This document shows positions 1-6,696 of a stretch of 64,000 nucleotides of DNA, in pieces. Location: the NCBI GenBank assembly GCA_013214025.1, contig JABSRN010000003.1, positions 62,001 to 126,000 of the forward strand, given 5' to 3'. Positions within the stretch are counted from its first letter, which is position 1; each line of letters begins with the position of its first letter. A program made the translations under genes and the position numbers. A model generated the notes under the pieces. The model searched no databases. It was not told where the DNA came from and was given only the letters and a program-made list of their open reading frames with translations. This stretch comes from Polyangiaceae bacterium. Its GTDB lineage: Bacteria; Myxococcota_A; Polyangia; Polyangiales; Polyangiaceae.

Positions 1-2
1 CG

Positions 3-974
3 TTGCGTAGCGCTCCCACATTTGGCGGTGCCTCTCGTATCTTGGAACGTTACCAGCGCCTCGTGCATACTGGTGCCTCCATGAGTATAGAGATACGGGG
101 CGACCAACTACACTTCTTGCTGCGACCGGGTAATGCGGGCGAGGTCTCTTCTACCCTCGTAGATTTTTTTGTAGCCGCCTGGACGCGAGTGACGCGACAA
201 CTCTTTGAAGAGCCGGTGACGTGGAATCAAGTTCGCTTGCAGCGCCCCGCACCGACCGACCCATCCGAGCACCGCCGTTTTTTTGGAGGCCCCGTCAGTT
301 TCGGTCAGACTCAAGACGAAGTGAGCACTGACGCGAGCTGGGCAGAGCGACCCGTGGTGGCGCGTGGTTCTCACTTCAGCCCAGCGGACCCCTCGGAGCG
401 GTCCGCTGCAGGCAGCCCACCGAATGACCCAAGCTTGACTGACCCCAGTGGGGCCAATCAAGCCGTCGCCAGTCCGACTGGCGACACGCAAGTCGTTAGC
501 AGCCCAGCTGCTAGCCGTCAGAATTCTTGGGGAGTCAGTTCTGACGACAACCAAACCAAACAAAATAGGGGGGATGACGTAATGACAGGGAGGGGAACAG
601 AGCAATGGTTCGCAGAAGAGGTCAGGTCGACCATATCGAAGGAACTCTCGGGCGGTAATCCGTGCGCGGGTAACATCGCGGGTCGTGTAGGAGTGAGTGA
701 ACGAACTCTTCGTCGTAGGCTGCAGGCCGCCGGCACGAGTTATCAGACACTCTTGGACGAGCGACGATACGACGCCGCGTTGCGCTACTTGCGCGACGAC
801 GGTTGCAGTTTGCTGGAGGTCGGCTTTCTGCTTGGGTTCTCGGACTCAAGCGGTTTCGCAAGAGCCTGCAAGCGGTGGACGGGCAAGACGCCCGTTGAAC
901 TGCGTCGTCAGACTCGCGCGAAACAAAGGGAGACCACGGCCTCAGTGGACTTGCCGTCCAGTCCTGGAATGTAA
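3..974 (+). CDS. AraC-family transcriptional regulator, 5' end cut by window edge
   Basis: DNA-binding regulator with a C-terminal AraC-type double helix-turn-helix. The first HTH lies near residues 220-240 (NIAGRVGVSERTLRRRL). The second is near 270-302 and ends in the family-typical GFSDSSGFARACKRWTGKTP. Residues 1-122 resemble the end of the arabinose-binding-type N-terminal domain (SEHRRFFGGPVSFG). The frame is open to the window edge, so the true start lies outside. Residues about 123-198 are an unusually long Ser/Pro/Asp-rich linker encoded by a block of inverted repeats (382-546). An in-frame ATG at 582, preceded by AGGGGGG at 567-573, could start a shorter HTH-only product. Regulated genes are unknown. 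Family call is secure; the linker interpretation is inference. Confidence 0.85.
   Translation: MRSAPTFGGASRILERYQRLVHTGASMSIEIRGDQLHFLLRPGNAGEVSSTLVDFFVAAWTRVTRQLFEEPVTWNQVRLQRPAPTDPSEHRRFFGGPVSFGQTQDEVSTDASWAERPVVARGSHFSPADPSERSAAGSPPNDPSLTDPSGANQAVASPTGDTQVVSSPAASRQNSWGVSSDDNQTKQNRGDDVMTGRGTEQWFAEEVRSTISKELSGGNPCAGNIAGRVGVSERTLRRRLQAAGTSYQTLLDERRYDAALRYLRDDGCSLLEVGFLLGFSDSSGFARACKRWTGKTPVELRRQTRAKQRETTASVDLPSSPGM
382..546 (+). repeat. block of five consecutive hairpins inside the AraC gene linker
   Basis: Seen directly: five adjoining inverted repeats. 382-390/400-408 (9 bp); 433-438/458-463 with inner CCCC/GGGG at 443-453; 465-474/476-485 (10 bp, GTCGCCAGTC/GACTGGCGAC); 495-503/507-515 (9 pairs including one wobble, CCA loop); 516-523/539-546 (8 bp). 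The block is 165 bp, a multiple of three, and codes for low-complexity linker residues. It resembles an in-frame palindromic insertion, but no second copy was found in the window. Confidence 0.6.
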
Positions 975-1351
975 CTCTACCGAATCTGTGCAATCACGCC
1001 CGAGCCCGAAAGGTCTTGGGCGTTTGCTTTTTGTGTTGAGGCCTTTCGCGTCGAGTATTGCTGGTGGCGAGTCTTCGCGCGGATCGATCGGGCGGGGCTC
1101 GAGCCGTTGGTGCTCGGCTGGTTGCGCCGCTCATGGTGCTCGCCACCTAGATTCCTTCCCTCGTGAGCTGCACATAATGCATTTTTTGACGTGCCCATTG
1201 GGTGACGGTGAGGTCGCGATTTCTTGTTTGATTGCCAATGCTTGCAGGCCGAATGGGGGTTGCTGAACTTTCTGCGACGGAATCGACGTCCGACTGCGTT
1301 GAAGGCTTAGAACCCAACGAGCCGTGCGCTCCCAACGAAGGAATCTCCCAA
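975..1351. other. intergenic stretch, 377 bp
   Basis: Holds the terminator-like hairpin at 997-1033 just after the AraC gene and the ribosome-binding region of the EF-hand gene (AAGGA at 1337-1341). I see no convincing ORF or structured RNA between them. A promoter for the EF-hand gene should lie here, but no clear -35/-10 pair could be assigned. Confidence 0.5.
997..1033 (+). terminator. Rho-independent terminator candidate after the AraC gene
   Basis: Stem formed by CGCCCGAG and CTTGGGCG (one G-T wobble) around a short loop, followed by a T-rich run TTTGCTTTTTG. It starts 23 bp after the AraC stop codon. Confidence 0.6.
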
Positions 1352-2005
1352 ATGAAATCTGCTTATCTTGCTTTGAGCCTCGCGGTCGCTGTTGTCTCCA
1401 CTGTCGGCCTATCCAGCGCATCGGGAGGGCATCACGGAATGCGCTTCGAGAAGCTAGACCAGAATGGCGACGGCAAGATCACGCTGCCGGAAATGAGCGG
1501 TCGCGTGAATCAACGATTCGCCCGGCTAGACAAGAATCAAGATGGCGAGATCACGCGAGAAGAGGCTCGCTTTGGCAAACACCACGGCAAGCATCCAGCT
1601 AGGCACCCAGCTAGGCACTACGGCAAGCGGCGCTTTGAAAAACGAGACGTCAACGGCGATGGCCAACTGAGCCGAGACGAGATCCCGCGCATGCCGGACA
1701 AGAAGTTTGCGAAACTAGACCGGAACCAAGATGGCCAGCTCAGCCCCAGCGAGCTGCGTCCCGGGGGAAAAGCCAAGAAGCACCGCCGCTTCGACAAGAT
1801 CGATACCGATGGTGACGGCCGCGTATCGCGAGCTGAGGCAGACAAAGCCAAGAAGCGAAAATTCGCGAAGATGGACACGAATAGCGACGGAGCGGTGGAC
1901 CGGGCGGAGTTCCGCACGAGCAAAGGGCACTGGCCGACGCCCGACGGCGCCAAGAAATCGAAGAAGAACAAACGCCGCAATGCAGGCGAGAAGGCATCGC
2001 GATAG
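1352..2005 (+). CDS. secreted EF-hand calcium-binding protein
   Basis: 217-aa exported protein with a signal peptide (residues 1-24) and six EF-hand loops at about 36-47, 60-71, 99-110, 123-134, 151-162 and 175-186, each of the form DxNxDGxIxxxE. The spacers are rich in Lys, Arg and His; residues 76-92 carry a repeated KHPARHPARH stretch. The start at 1352 is chosen because AAGGA lies about 10 bp upstream and a proper signal peptide follows; a longer frame upstream lacks both. It precedes an ECF sigma factor, anti-sigma candidate and metal-sensor-like gene on the same strand. A periplasmic Ca2+ (or other cation) buffer or sensor for that cassette is inferred. Confidence 0.85.
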   Translation: MKSAYLALSLAVAVVSTVGLSSASGGHHGMRFEKLDQNGDGKITLPEMSGRVNQRFARLDKNQDGEITREEARFGKHHGKHPARHPARHYGKRRFEKRDVNGDGQLSRDEIPRMPDKKFAKLDRNQDGQLSPSELRPGGKAKKHRRFDKIDTDGDGRVSRAEADKAKKRKFAKMDTNSDGAVDRAEFRTSKGHWPTPDGAKKSKKNKRRNAGEKASR

Positions 2006-2017
2006 GTATAGGTGCTT

Positions 2018-2053
2018 CCGCAAGCCGTGGCGGTGTGTGACCACGGCTTGCGG
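2018..2053 (+). terminator. 13-bp intercistronic hairpin between EF-hand and sigma genes
   Basis: Perfect 13-bp inverted repeat (CCGCAAGCCGTGG at 2018-2030 and its complement at 2041-2053) with a 10-nt loop. It begins 12 bp after the EF-hand stop and ends just before the sigma ribosome-binding site. No T-run follows, so an attenuator or mRNA-processing/stability element is as likely as a terminator. Confidence 0.55.
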
Positions 2054-2067
2054 GCCATTAGGAAACT

Positions 2068-2655
2068 GTGAGCGAGCCCACTCCGACAGCCTCTGCGAGC
2101 TCCGACGAATTGTCGGAGCTCGAGCTGGTTACGCGCGTTGCCGGCGGCGACGCGGGGGCGTACCGCGTATTGTCGGACGCTCATTTGGGCCCGATTTATA
2201 ATTACGCTCGCCGGATTTTGAACCACGAAAACGAAGCCGAGGACGTGGCTCAAGAAACCTTCTTGCGCCTTTGGACCGAGGCACAGCGCTGGAAGCCGAC
2301 AGCCCGCTTGAGCACCTACTTGCACAGAATCGCGCACAACCTGTGCATGGATCGATTGCGCCGTGCCCGACCGCACTCCAGCGATGCGGTGGAGGCTCTG
2401 GCGGATTCCAGTGGCCCCCTTCGCTTGGTAGAGCGCAAGCAACTGGCTGAGAGTGTAGAGCGCGCCCTGATGACACTCCCGGCTCGGCAACGGGCGGCTG
2501 TGACGATGGTGCACTACCAAGGTTTGTCGAACCCCGAGGTAGCGGACGTGTTGGACATTGGCGTGGAGGCCGTGGAGTCCTTGTTGGCGCGCGGACGCAG
2601 GGCGCTGCGCGAAATGTTGGCGTTGAGGCGGGCGACCGCTGGAGTATCAGAATGA
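2068..2655 (+). CDS. ECF-family RNA polymerase sigma factor
   Basis: 195-aa extracytoplasmic-function sigma factor. Region 2 lies near residues 38-75 (ARRILNHENEAEDVAQETFLRLW), with the DxAQExFLR signature of sigma-2. Region 4 lies near 125-185 (LPARQRAAVTMVHYQGLSNPEVA) with its HTH. The start is GTG at 2068, with TAGGAA upstream. Its stop overlaps the ATG of the next gene (ATGA), indicating translational coupling to the membrane protein that probably restrains it. It likely directs RNA polymerase to envelope or metal-stress promoters; targets cannot be read from this window. Confidence 0.92.
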   Translation: MSEPTPTASASSDELSELELVTRVAGGDAGAYRVLSDAHLGPIYNYARRILNHENEAEDVAQETFLRLWTEAQRWKPTARLSTYLHRIAHNLCMDRLRRARPHSSDAVEALADSSGPLRLVERKQLAESVERALMTLPARQRAAVTMVHYQGLSNPEVADVLDIGVEAVESLLARGRRALREMLALRRATAGVSE

Positions 2656-3098
2656 CGATATCACTCGAAGAATTCCAGAATTGGCTCGAGCAGCATGGAG
2701 CCAGGTTGCAGGCGTGGCCGGAGGACCGACTGCAGGCGGGCGAGGCTTTGCTGGAACAAGACCCCAAAGCGGTCGCCCATCTCGAGCAGGCACAGGCGCT
2801 AGGGTCGTGGCTCGATGAGTCCCCATCTGTTGTGGTGAGTGCGCAGCTCCGGCGGCGGGTCGCTGAAATACCGATTCAGCAGGCGCGTGATGTAGCGGGT
2901 CTGTCTGGATCTTGGTCCAGCTGGCTGCGAGCCTCGCTGGCGGCCGTGTTTATCGGCATGGCTGGCTTGATGACGGGAGCCTGGACCGCACCGTCGGTGC
3001 CAGCGGCCGATAACACTGAGTTAGACGTGGAGCTGTATTGGGATGAATTTTCTGAACTGGCCTTGGCCGGTGAGTTCGATACTGGGGGGGAGCGATGA
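2652..3098 (+). CDS. single-span membrane protein, probable anti-sigma factor
   Basis: 148 aa with a cytoplasmic N-terminal part (1-90), one transmembrane helix (about 91-111, WLRASLAAVFIGMAGLMTG) and a short acidic extracytoplasmic tail. No classical zinc anti-sigma HxxxCxxC motif is visible, so the assignment rests on position and topology. It overlaps the sigma gene by ATGA and also overlaps the next gene by ATGA, so all three are translationally coupled. Role inferred: holding the sigma factor at the membrane until a periplasmic signal arrives. Confidence 0.65.
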   Translation: MTISLEEFQNWLEQHGARLQAWPEDRLQAGEALLEQDPKAVAHLEQAQALGSWLDESPSVVVSAQLRRRVAEIPIQQARDVAGLSGSWSSWLRASLAAVFIGMAGLMTGAWTAPSVPAADNTELDVELYWDEFSELALAGEFDTGGER

Positions 3099-3787
3099 AT
3101 TCGATCGGTAGCAGACGGCTCGCGGTGGGGCTGGCGGTTTCCTTGGCACTCAACGTGTTCGCATTGGGATTCATCGTGGCGCGTCTGAGCCTAGGGCATC
3201 CGCCGCTGCCTCCGCCGACGCCCAAGCCTGGGTTTGGGGCGCGTCAGTTCCTCCACGCTGAAGAGGGGCCGGCCATGCGTCGCCTGCTGAAGCCCTATGG
3301 GGCGAAATTGCGCCCCCAGCGCCGGGCGATGCGAGAGGCGCGTACCGCTGTTGCAGACGCCGTTGTCTCGGAGCCACTGGACGAAGCCAAGCTGCGGCAA
3401 GCCCTCGATGCACTCCGCGAGCAAACGGCTGAGTCTCAAAAGGCGATGCACGAAAGCCTTTTGGGAGTGGTGGGCGACATGTCACCGACCGAGCGAAAGA
3501 AAATCGCACGCGCCGCGGGCAAGAAGCGCGAACACAAGTTTCGGGAGCGCCGCCGCCGGGAGCGGGCCGAGCGCGATGCTTTGCCCGGAATGGATGCGGG
3601 GGGACGGAAACAGCAGCGGCGGCTTGAGCGCGAGCTTCGCCGTGAAGAGCGCCGTGAGCTTCATCGCAAAGAGCGCCGTGAAGAGCGCCGCCACGATCGC
3701 CCCCGTCAGCCCGGCAAAGCGCGGCACGGTCAGGGTGGTCGGGGACATGCTCCCAACCATCCGGCGCCCGATCGTCGGTCGCCCTGA
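3095..3787 (+). CDS. periplasmic heavy-metal-sensor-like protein (Metal_resist/CnrX-like) with basic tail
   Basis: 230 aa: an N-terminal membrane anchor (about 9-31), a Pro-rich spacer, a helical domain at about 55-135 (LKPYGAKLRPQRRAMREAR ... LREQTAESQKAMHE ... MSPTERKKIA) that matches the CpxP/Spy/CnrX-like helical-hairpin pattern, then about 90 residues dominated by Arg, Lys and Glu (for example ERRELHRKERREERRHDR). Family members sense metals or misfolding in the periplasm and signal to ECF sigma factors. Position directly after the sigma and anti-sigma genes, with overlapping start, supports that role here. The highly basic tail is unusual for the family. Confidence 0.7.
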   Translation: MNSIGSRRLAVGLAVSLALNVFALGFIVARLSLGHPPLPPPTPKPGFGARQFLHAEEGPAMRRLLKPYGAKLRPQRRAMREARTAVADAVVSEPLDEAKLRQALDALREQTAESQKAMHESLLGVVGDMSPTERKKIARAAGKKREHKFRERRRRERAERDALPGMDAGGRKQQRRLERELRREERRELHRKERREERRHDRPRQPGKARHGQGGRGHAPNHPAPDRRSP

Positions 3788-3802
3788 GCCAGCGCTTGTG
3801 GT

Positions 3803-3818
3803 GCGCCAGCACTGGCGC
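3803..3818 (+). terminator. hairpin after the sigma/sensor operon
   Basis: Perfect 7-bp inverted repeat GCGCCAG-CA-CTGGCGC, 15 bp after the sensor gene stop. No T-run follows, so termination strength is uncertain. Confidence 0.4.
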
Positions 3819-4034
3819 GAGTCGGTACTGCCTTCCTTGTGGGCCACTCGCCCTCAATGTGCGCAGAACAGCGCGTATTCCGGCGGCTGACGCTCCGGTT
3901 GACTCGGTTCCTCTGGCCCGATCGTCCATTACCAATCCAGCACGAACACGCTTGCACGGCGCGGTCGTAGTCCTGGCACGTTGATGGTCTTGCCTTGGGC
4001 TTCGTGTTATTATTCCAGTCGCTTTGGTGCGCCT

Positions 4035-4517
4035 ATGGTGATTTCTCCCGACGAAACCCTAGTCATTTTCGACGAGCGCGCCTGGCCTTTGGTAGTGATC
4101 AGTTTTCCGTCCGAGCACGTCGCGCTCGAAGTACTGGAGGAGTATTTTCCTCAGATGGAAGAGCTGATGGCGCGAGGGAAACCCTTTGCGATGATGGTGG
4201 ACGTTCGTTCCGTCACCAGCAGTCTGGACAGCACTATTCGGGGAACTCTCTCGGAATGGTTGAAGAAGACCAGCGCCGACCGTGGTCGTACTAACGCGTG
4301 TGTGGCTCTATTGGTAAAGTCAGCGTTCATTCGAGGCATCGTGACCGGTCTGCTGTGGTTGCGGGATCCATCCGAACGGGATGTCGAACATCGCATGCTG
4401 AGCACGGCCGCCGAGGGAGTGAACTGGTGCATCGAGAAGCTCCAAAATAACGCTGCTGTCGACGATTTTGATCCAGACGAAGTCCGCCGCTTGTTGGCCA
4501 AGTACGACAAGTCCTGA
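4035..4517 (+). CDS. STAS/SpoIIAA-like domain protein
   Basis: 160-aa cytoplasmic protein. The beta-rich start (VISPDETLVIFDERAWPLVVISFP), the central FAMMVDVRSVTSS strand and the alternating helices resemble SpoIIAA/STAS-like proteins that many myxobacteria carry. No catalytic motif is visible. ATG at 4035 is preferred over an upstream in-frame ATG because homology-like sequence begins there. It ends 19 bp before a GreA-C-like gene on the same strand, so the two probably form an operon. Function unknown; fold assignment is by pattern only. Confidence 0.6.
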   Translation: MVISPDETLVIFDERAWPLVVISFPSEHVALEVLEEYFPQMEELMARGKPFAMMVDVRSVTSSLDSTIRGTLSEWLKKTSADRGRTNACVALLVKSAFIRGIVTGLLWLRDPSERDVEHRMLSTAAEGVNWCIEKLQNNAAVDDFDPDEVRRLLAKYDKS

Positions 4518-4536
4518 GCGGTCTGTTGGGCGCCCA

Positions 4537-5019
4537 ATGAACAAGGCCGACATATTTGCGCTCGTGCGCGGGGAGCTGGAGAGTCAGTTGGAGGTCATGA
4601 CGGCATCCCAGCTCGAAGTTCAGGCTGGCATGACCCACGCGGACAACCGCTCCGAAGGCGACAAAGACACGCGGGCGACCGAGTCTTCCTATTTGGCCAG
4701 AGGCCAAGCCAACCGCGTAGTGGAGCTGGGTGCCGAACTCGCCGCGTTGGATGCGGCTAAGCTCCGGGAGTTTGGCGCTGATTCGCCGATTGCTGTGAGT
4801 GCATTGGTGACGCTCGAAGACAGCGATGGTGTGGACTCCCACTACTTCTTGTTGCCAGGAGCCGGTGGCGTCGCGGTGGAGAGTGACGGGCTGCGGGTAA
4901 CCGTGGTGACCAGCCAGTCGCCCATTGGTCGGGCGCTGCTCGGAAAGCGATTGGACGACGACGTGGATATCCGCACGCCTCAGGGCGTACGAGAATGCAC
5001 TGTCGCCGATGTAGCCTAG
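4537..5019 (+). CDS. GreA/GreB C-terminal-domain protein
   Basis: 160 aa. Residues about 80-160 match the FKBP-like C-terminal domain of transcription elongation factors GreA/GreB. The hallmark SPIGRALLGKRLDDDVDIRT, followed by an Arg/Glu-rich strand, is clear near the C-terminus. The N-terminus (MNKADIFALVRGELESQLEVM) is helical but lacks the full GreA coiled coil, so it may be a Gre-like RNA polymerase secondary-channel binder of different function (as seen for Rnk or related factors). Starts close behind the STAS-like gene; converges on the glutaredoxin-fusion gene. Confidence 0.75.
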   Translation: MNKADIFALVRGELESQLEVMTASQLEVQAGMTHADNRSEGDKDTRATESSYLARGQANRVVELGAELAALDAAKLREFGADSPIAVSALVTLEDSDGVDSHYFLLPGAGGVAVESDGLRVTVVTSQSPIGRALLGKRLDDDVDIRTPQGVRECTVADVA

Positions 5020-5136
5020 AGCGCTCCGAAAGTACGGTGCGGGACAGCGCAGCTCAGAGTTGCGACCCAGCGGACCGACCCCATTGAGCTATGCCCCAGA
5101 ACTAGGCTCCAGCGCTGGCCTCAGAGCGATGCTTCC

Positions 5137-6054
5137 TCAATAGCGCGGAACGTTGCTGTCGACTTCTTGGGACCAGGCATCGATGCCGCCCATCAGGTTG
5201 TAGACCATCTTGAAGCCGTGGCTGACGAAGAACTCCGCCGCCTGGGCGCTGCGCCCGCCGTGGTGACAATGAAAGACAATGGGGGTCTCTTTCGGGAGAG
5301 CCATGATCGTCTTCTGGGCATCCGGATCCAGAGCTTTGGCTTCCTGGATCGAGGCGATGTCGCGCTCAGTGGGCGGGCGCACGTCGAACAGGGCTAGATC
5401 GGGGGTCTCGTCAAGTCTGGCGCGTAGCTCCTTGACGGTCATGGGGCGAACCTTGGGCGGCTCGTTGGGGTTCTCGATCTTGAAGCCGGGGCCTTGGGCG
5501 CCGTCCACGTAGTCGATGCTCATGCCTCGGGCGCGGCTGGCGCTGGCCCGGTCCATGTGCAACGTGAGCTCGCCCGCCTTCACGGTGATGTCCTTTGGCT
5601 TGGCGGGGCCGATGCTGAGCCCGGTCTGGAACTTGGGGTCGATCTCCAGGCGAACAAGTTCTTTGTCGCTCTGCAGGGCTTCGGAAAATGCCTTGATGGC
5701 CGAAGCGCTCATGGATATCTCCGGGGGCTCCACCTCGCTGGTTTCCAGTCCTAGGGCTTCTTCCAACTGTCCGTCGGCGTACATGTCCTTGATGATGTCG
5801 CAGCCGCCGATGAACTCGCCCTTGATGTAGAGCTGAGGAATCGTGGGCCAGTCGGAGTACTCTTTGATGCCCTCACGAATCGCGCCGTCGGCGAGCACGT
5901 CCACGGTGGCGTAGCCGGGGATTAGGCCATCGAGGATACCGACGACCTGGGACGAAAAGCCGCACTGCGGCGCTGCCGGGTTGCCCTTCATGAATAGGAC
6001 TACGTCGTTGCCCTTGATGGTTTCGTCGATGAGCTTTCGGGTGGAGTCTTCCAT
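5137..6054 (-). CDS. monothiol glutaredoxin / A-type-like / rhodanese three-domain fusion
   Basis: 305 aa. Residues 1-105 are a Grx4-type monothiol glutaredoxin with active site CGFS at 31-34 and the WPTIPQLY and GGCDI glutathione-binding segments. Residues about 111-195 resemble the IscA/HesB A-type carrier fold ([15 protein letters not shown], later [11 protein letters not shown]) but contain no cysteine. Residues about 205-305 form a rhodanese domain with catalytic loop CHHGGRS at 263. Monothiol glutaredoxins carry [2Fe-2S] clusters, and rhodaneses transfer sulfane sulfur, so a role in Fe-S assembly or sulfur trafficking is inferred. No Shine-Dalgarno precedes the ATG; see the promoter entry. 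Confidence 0.9.
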   Translation of the reverse strand: MEDSTRKLIDETIKGNDVVLFMKGNPAAPQCGFSSQVVGILDGLIPGYATVDVLADGAIREGIKEYSDWPTIPQLYIKGEFIGGCDIIKDMYADGQLEEALGLETSEVEPPEISMSASAIKAFSEALQSDKELVRLEIDPKFQTGLSIGPAKPKDITVKAGELTLHMDRASASRARGMSIDYVDGAQGPGFKIENPNEPPKVRPMTVKELRARLDETPDLALFDVRPPTERDIASIQEAKALDPDAQKTIMALPKETPIVFHCHHGGRSAQAAEFFVSHGFKMVYNLMGGIDAWSQEVDSNVPRY

Positions 6055-6060
6055 CCGAGG

Positions 6061-6089
6061 TTAATGGGGCCGGCCGGTGACTCTGTCAA
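6061..6089 (-). promoter_or_regulatory. promoter candidate for the glutaredoxin fusion, possibly leaderless
   Basis: On the minus strand: perfect TTGACA, 17-bp spacer, then CATTAA. The -10 ends 6 bp before the ATG at 6054, so transcription would begin at or next to the start codon. No ribosome-binding site precedes that ATG, which fits a leaderless mRNA. Confidence 0.45.
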
Positions 6090-6144
6090 TGGGAAGATGC
6101 AACTGCCATTTCGGTGCGCAGCCCGTGCGCGTTGCTGTACTGAA

Positions 6145-6174
6145 ATGACCTGGCGATTCTGGTGCGGGCATAAT
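6145..6174 (+). promoter_or_regulatory. sigma-70-type promoter candidate for the thioesterase-FHA pair
   Basis: ATGACC (4 of 6 to consensus), 18-bp spacer, CATAAT (5 of 6). It would give a leader of about 75 nt ahead of the ATG at 6256. Confidence 0.4.
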
Positions 6175-6255
6175 GTTCTGCCGGAGAAAAAGCAGTAAGA
6201 GTGGAATATCTCTAAAAGATTCCAGCACGCGGGCCCGATGGTATGACGTGACGCG

Positions 6256-6696
6256 ATGTCGTCTGCTCCGAGTGACCTAGCCGCGGATCTGTCGGGGCTA
6301 GGGGGATTCATTGAATCCCTGGGGCTAAAAGTGATGTCCGTGACTCAGGAAGAGGTCGTGGCGACTTGGGATGTGGCTCCTGCCCACCTGCAGCCCCATG
6401 GGATTGTTCACGGTGGGGTTCATTGCGGTGTTGTGGAGACCGTATGCTCAATCGGCGCGGGGCTGATTGCGGCTGAGCGCGGGCAGATTGTGGTGGGAGT
6501 CGACAATCATACAAACTTTGTCAGACCGGTCCGTTCGGGTCGACTGACAGCGACGGGCACGCCGGTTTCGGTGGGGCGCCGCATGCAAATTTGGCAAGCA
6601 CACATCCGGGACTCAAGTGACAAGCTTGTCGCTCAGGGTCAGGTTCGCTTGTTTTGCACCTCGGGCGAGGGGAAGGACGAGCTTCCGTCGACATGA
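6256..6696 (+). CDS. PaaI-family hotdog thioesterase
   Basis: 146-aa acyl-CoA thioesterase of the PaaI/YbgC-like hotdog family. The central helix motif HGIVHGGVHCGVVETV, at about residues 48-63, is the diagnostic HGG-containing segment, and VDNHTNFVRPVRSG supplies the following substrate-groove strand. Expected to hydrolyse an acyl- or aryl-CoA; substrate not predictable. Its stop overlaps the start of the downstream FHA gene (ATGA), an unusual pairing of an enzyme with a phosphothreonine-binding protein. Confidence 0.88.
   Translation: MSSAPSDLAADLSGLGGFIESLGLKVMSVTQEEVVATWDVAPAHLQPHGIVHGGVHCGVVETVCSIGAGLIAAERGQIVVGVDNHTNFVRPVRSGRLTATGTPVSVGRRMQIWQAHIRDSSDKLVAQGQVRLFCTSGEGKDELPST

Noticed and set aside
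318-385. Crossed pairings GAAGTGAG/CTCACTTC and GCTGGGC/GCCCAGC suggesting a pseudoknot ahead of the AraC hairpin block
   Set aside because: Stems of 7-8 bp at these distances are likely by chance in a 250-bp region; unlike the adjacent block they are not contiguous.
1618-2520. Long open frame antisense to the EF-hand and sigma genes
   Set aside because: Shadow of two well-supported genes; no signal, motif or RBS of its own.
3971-3996. TGGCACG...TTGCC resembling a sigma-54 promoter
   Set aside because: Spacing between the GG and GC elements is 15 bp instead of 10.
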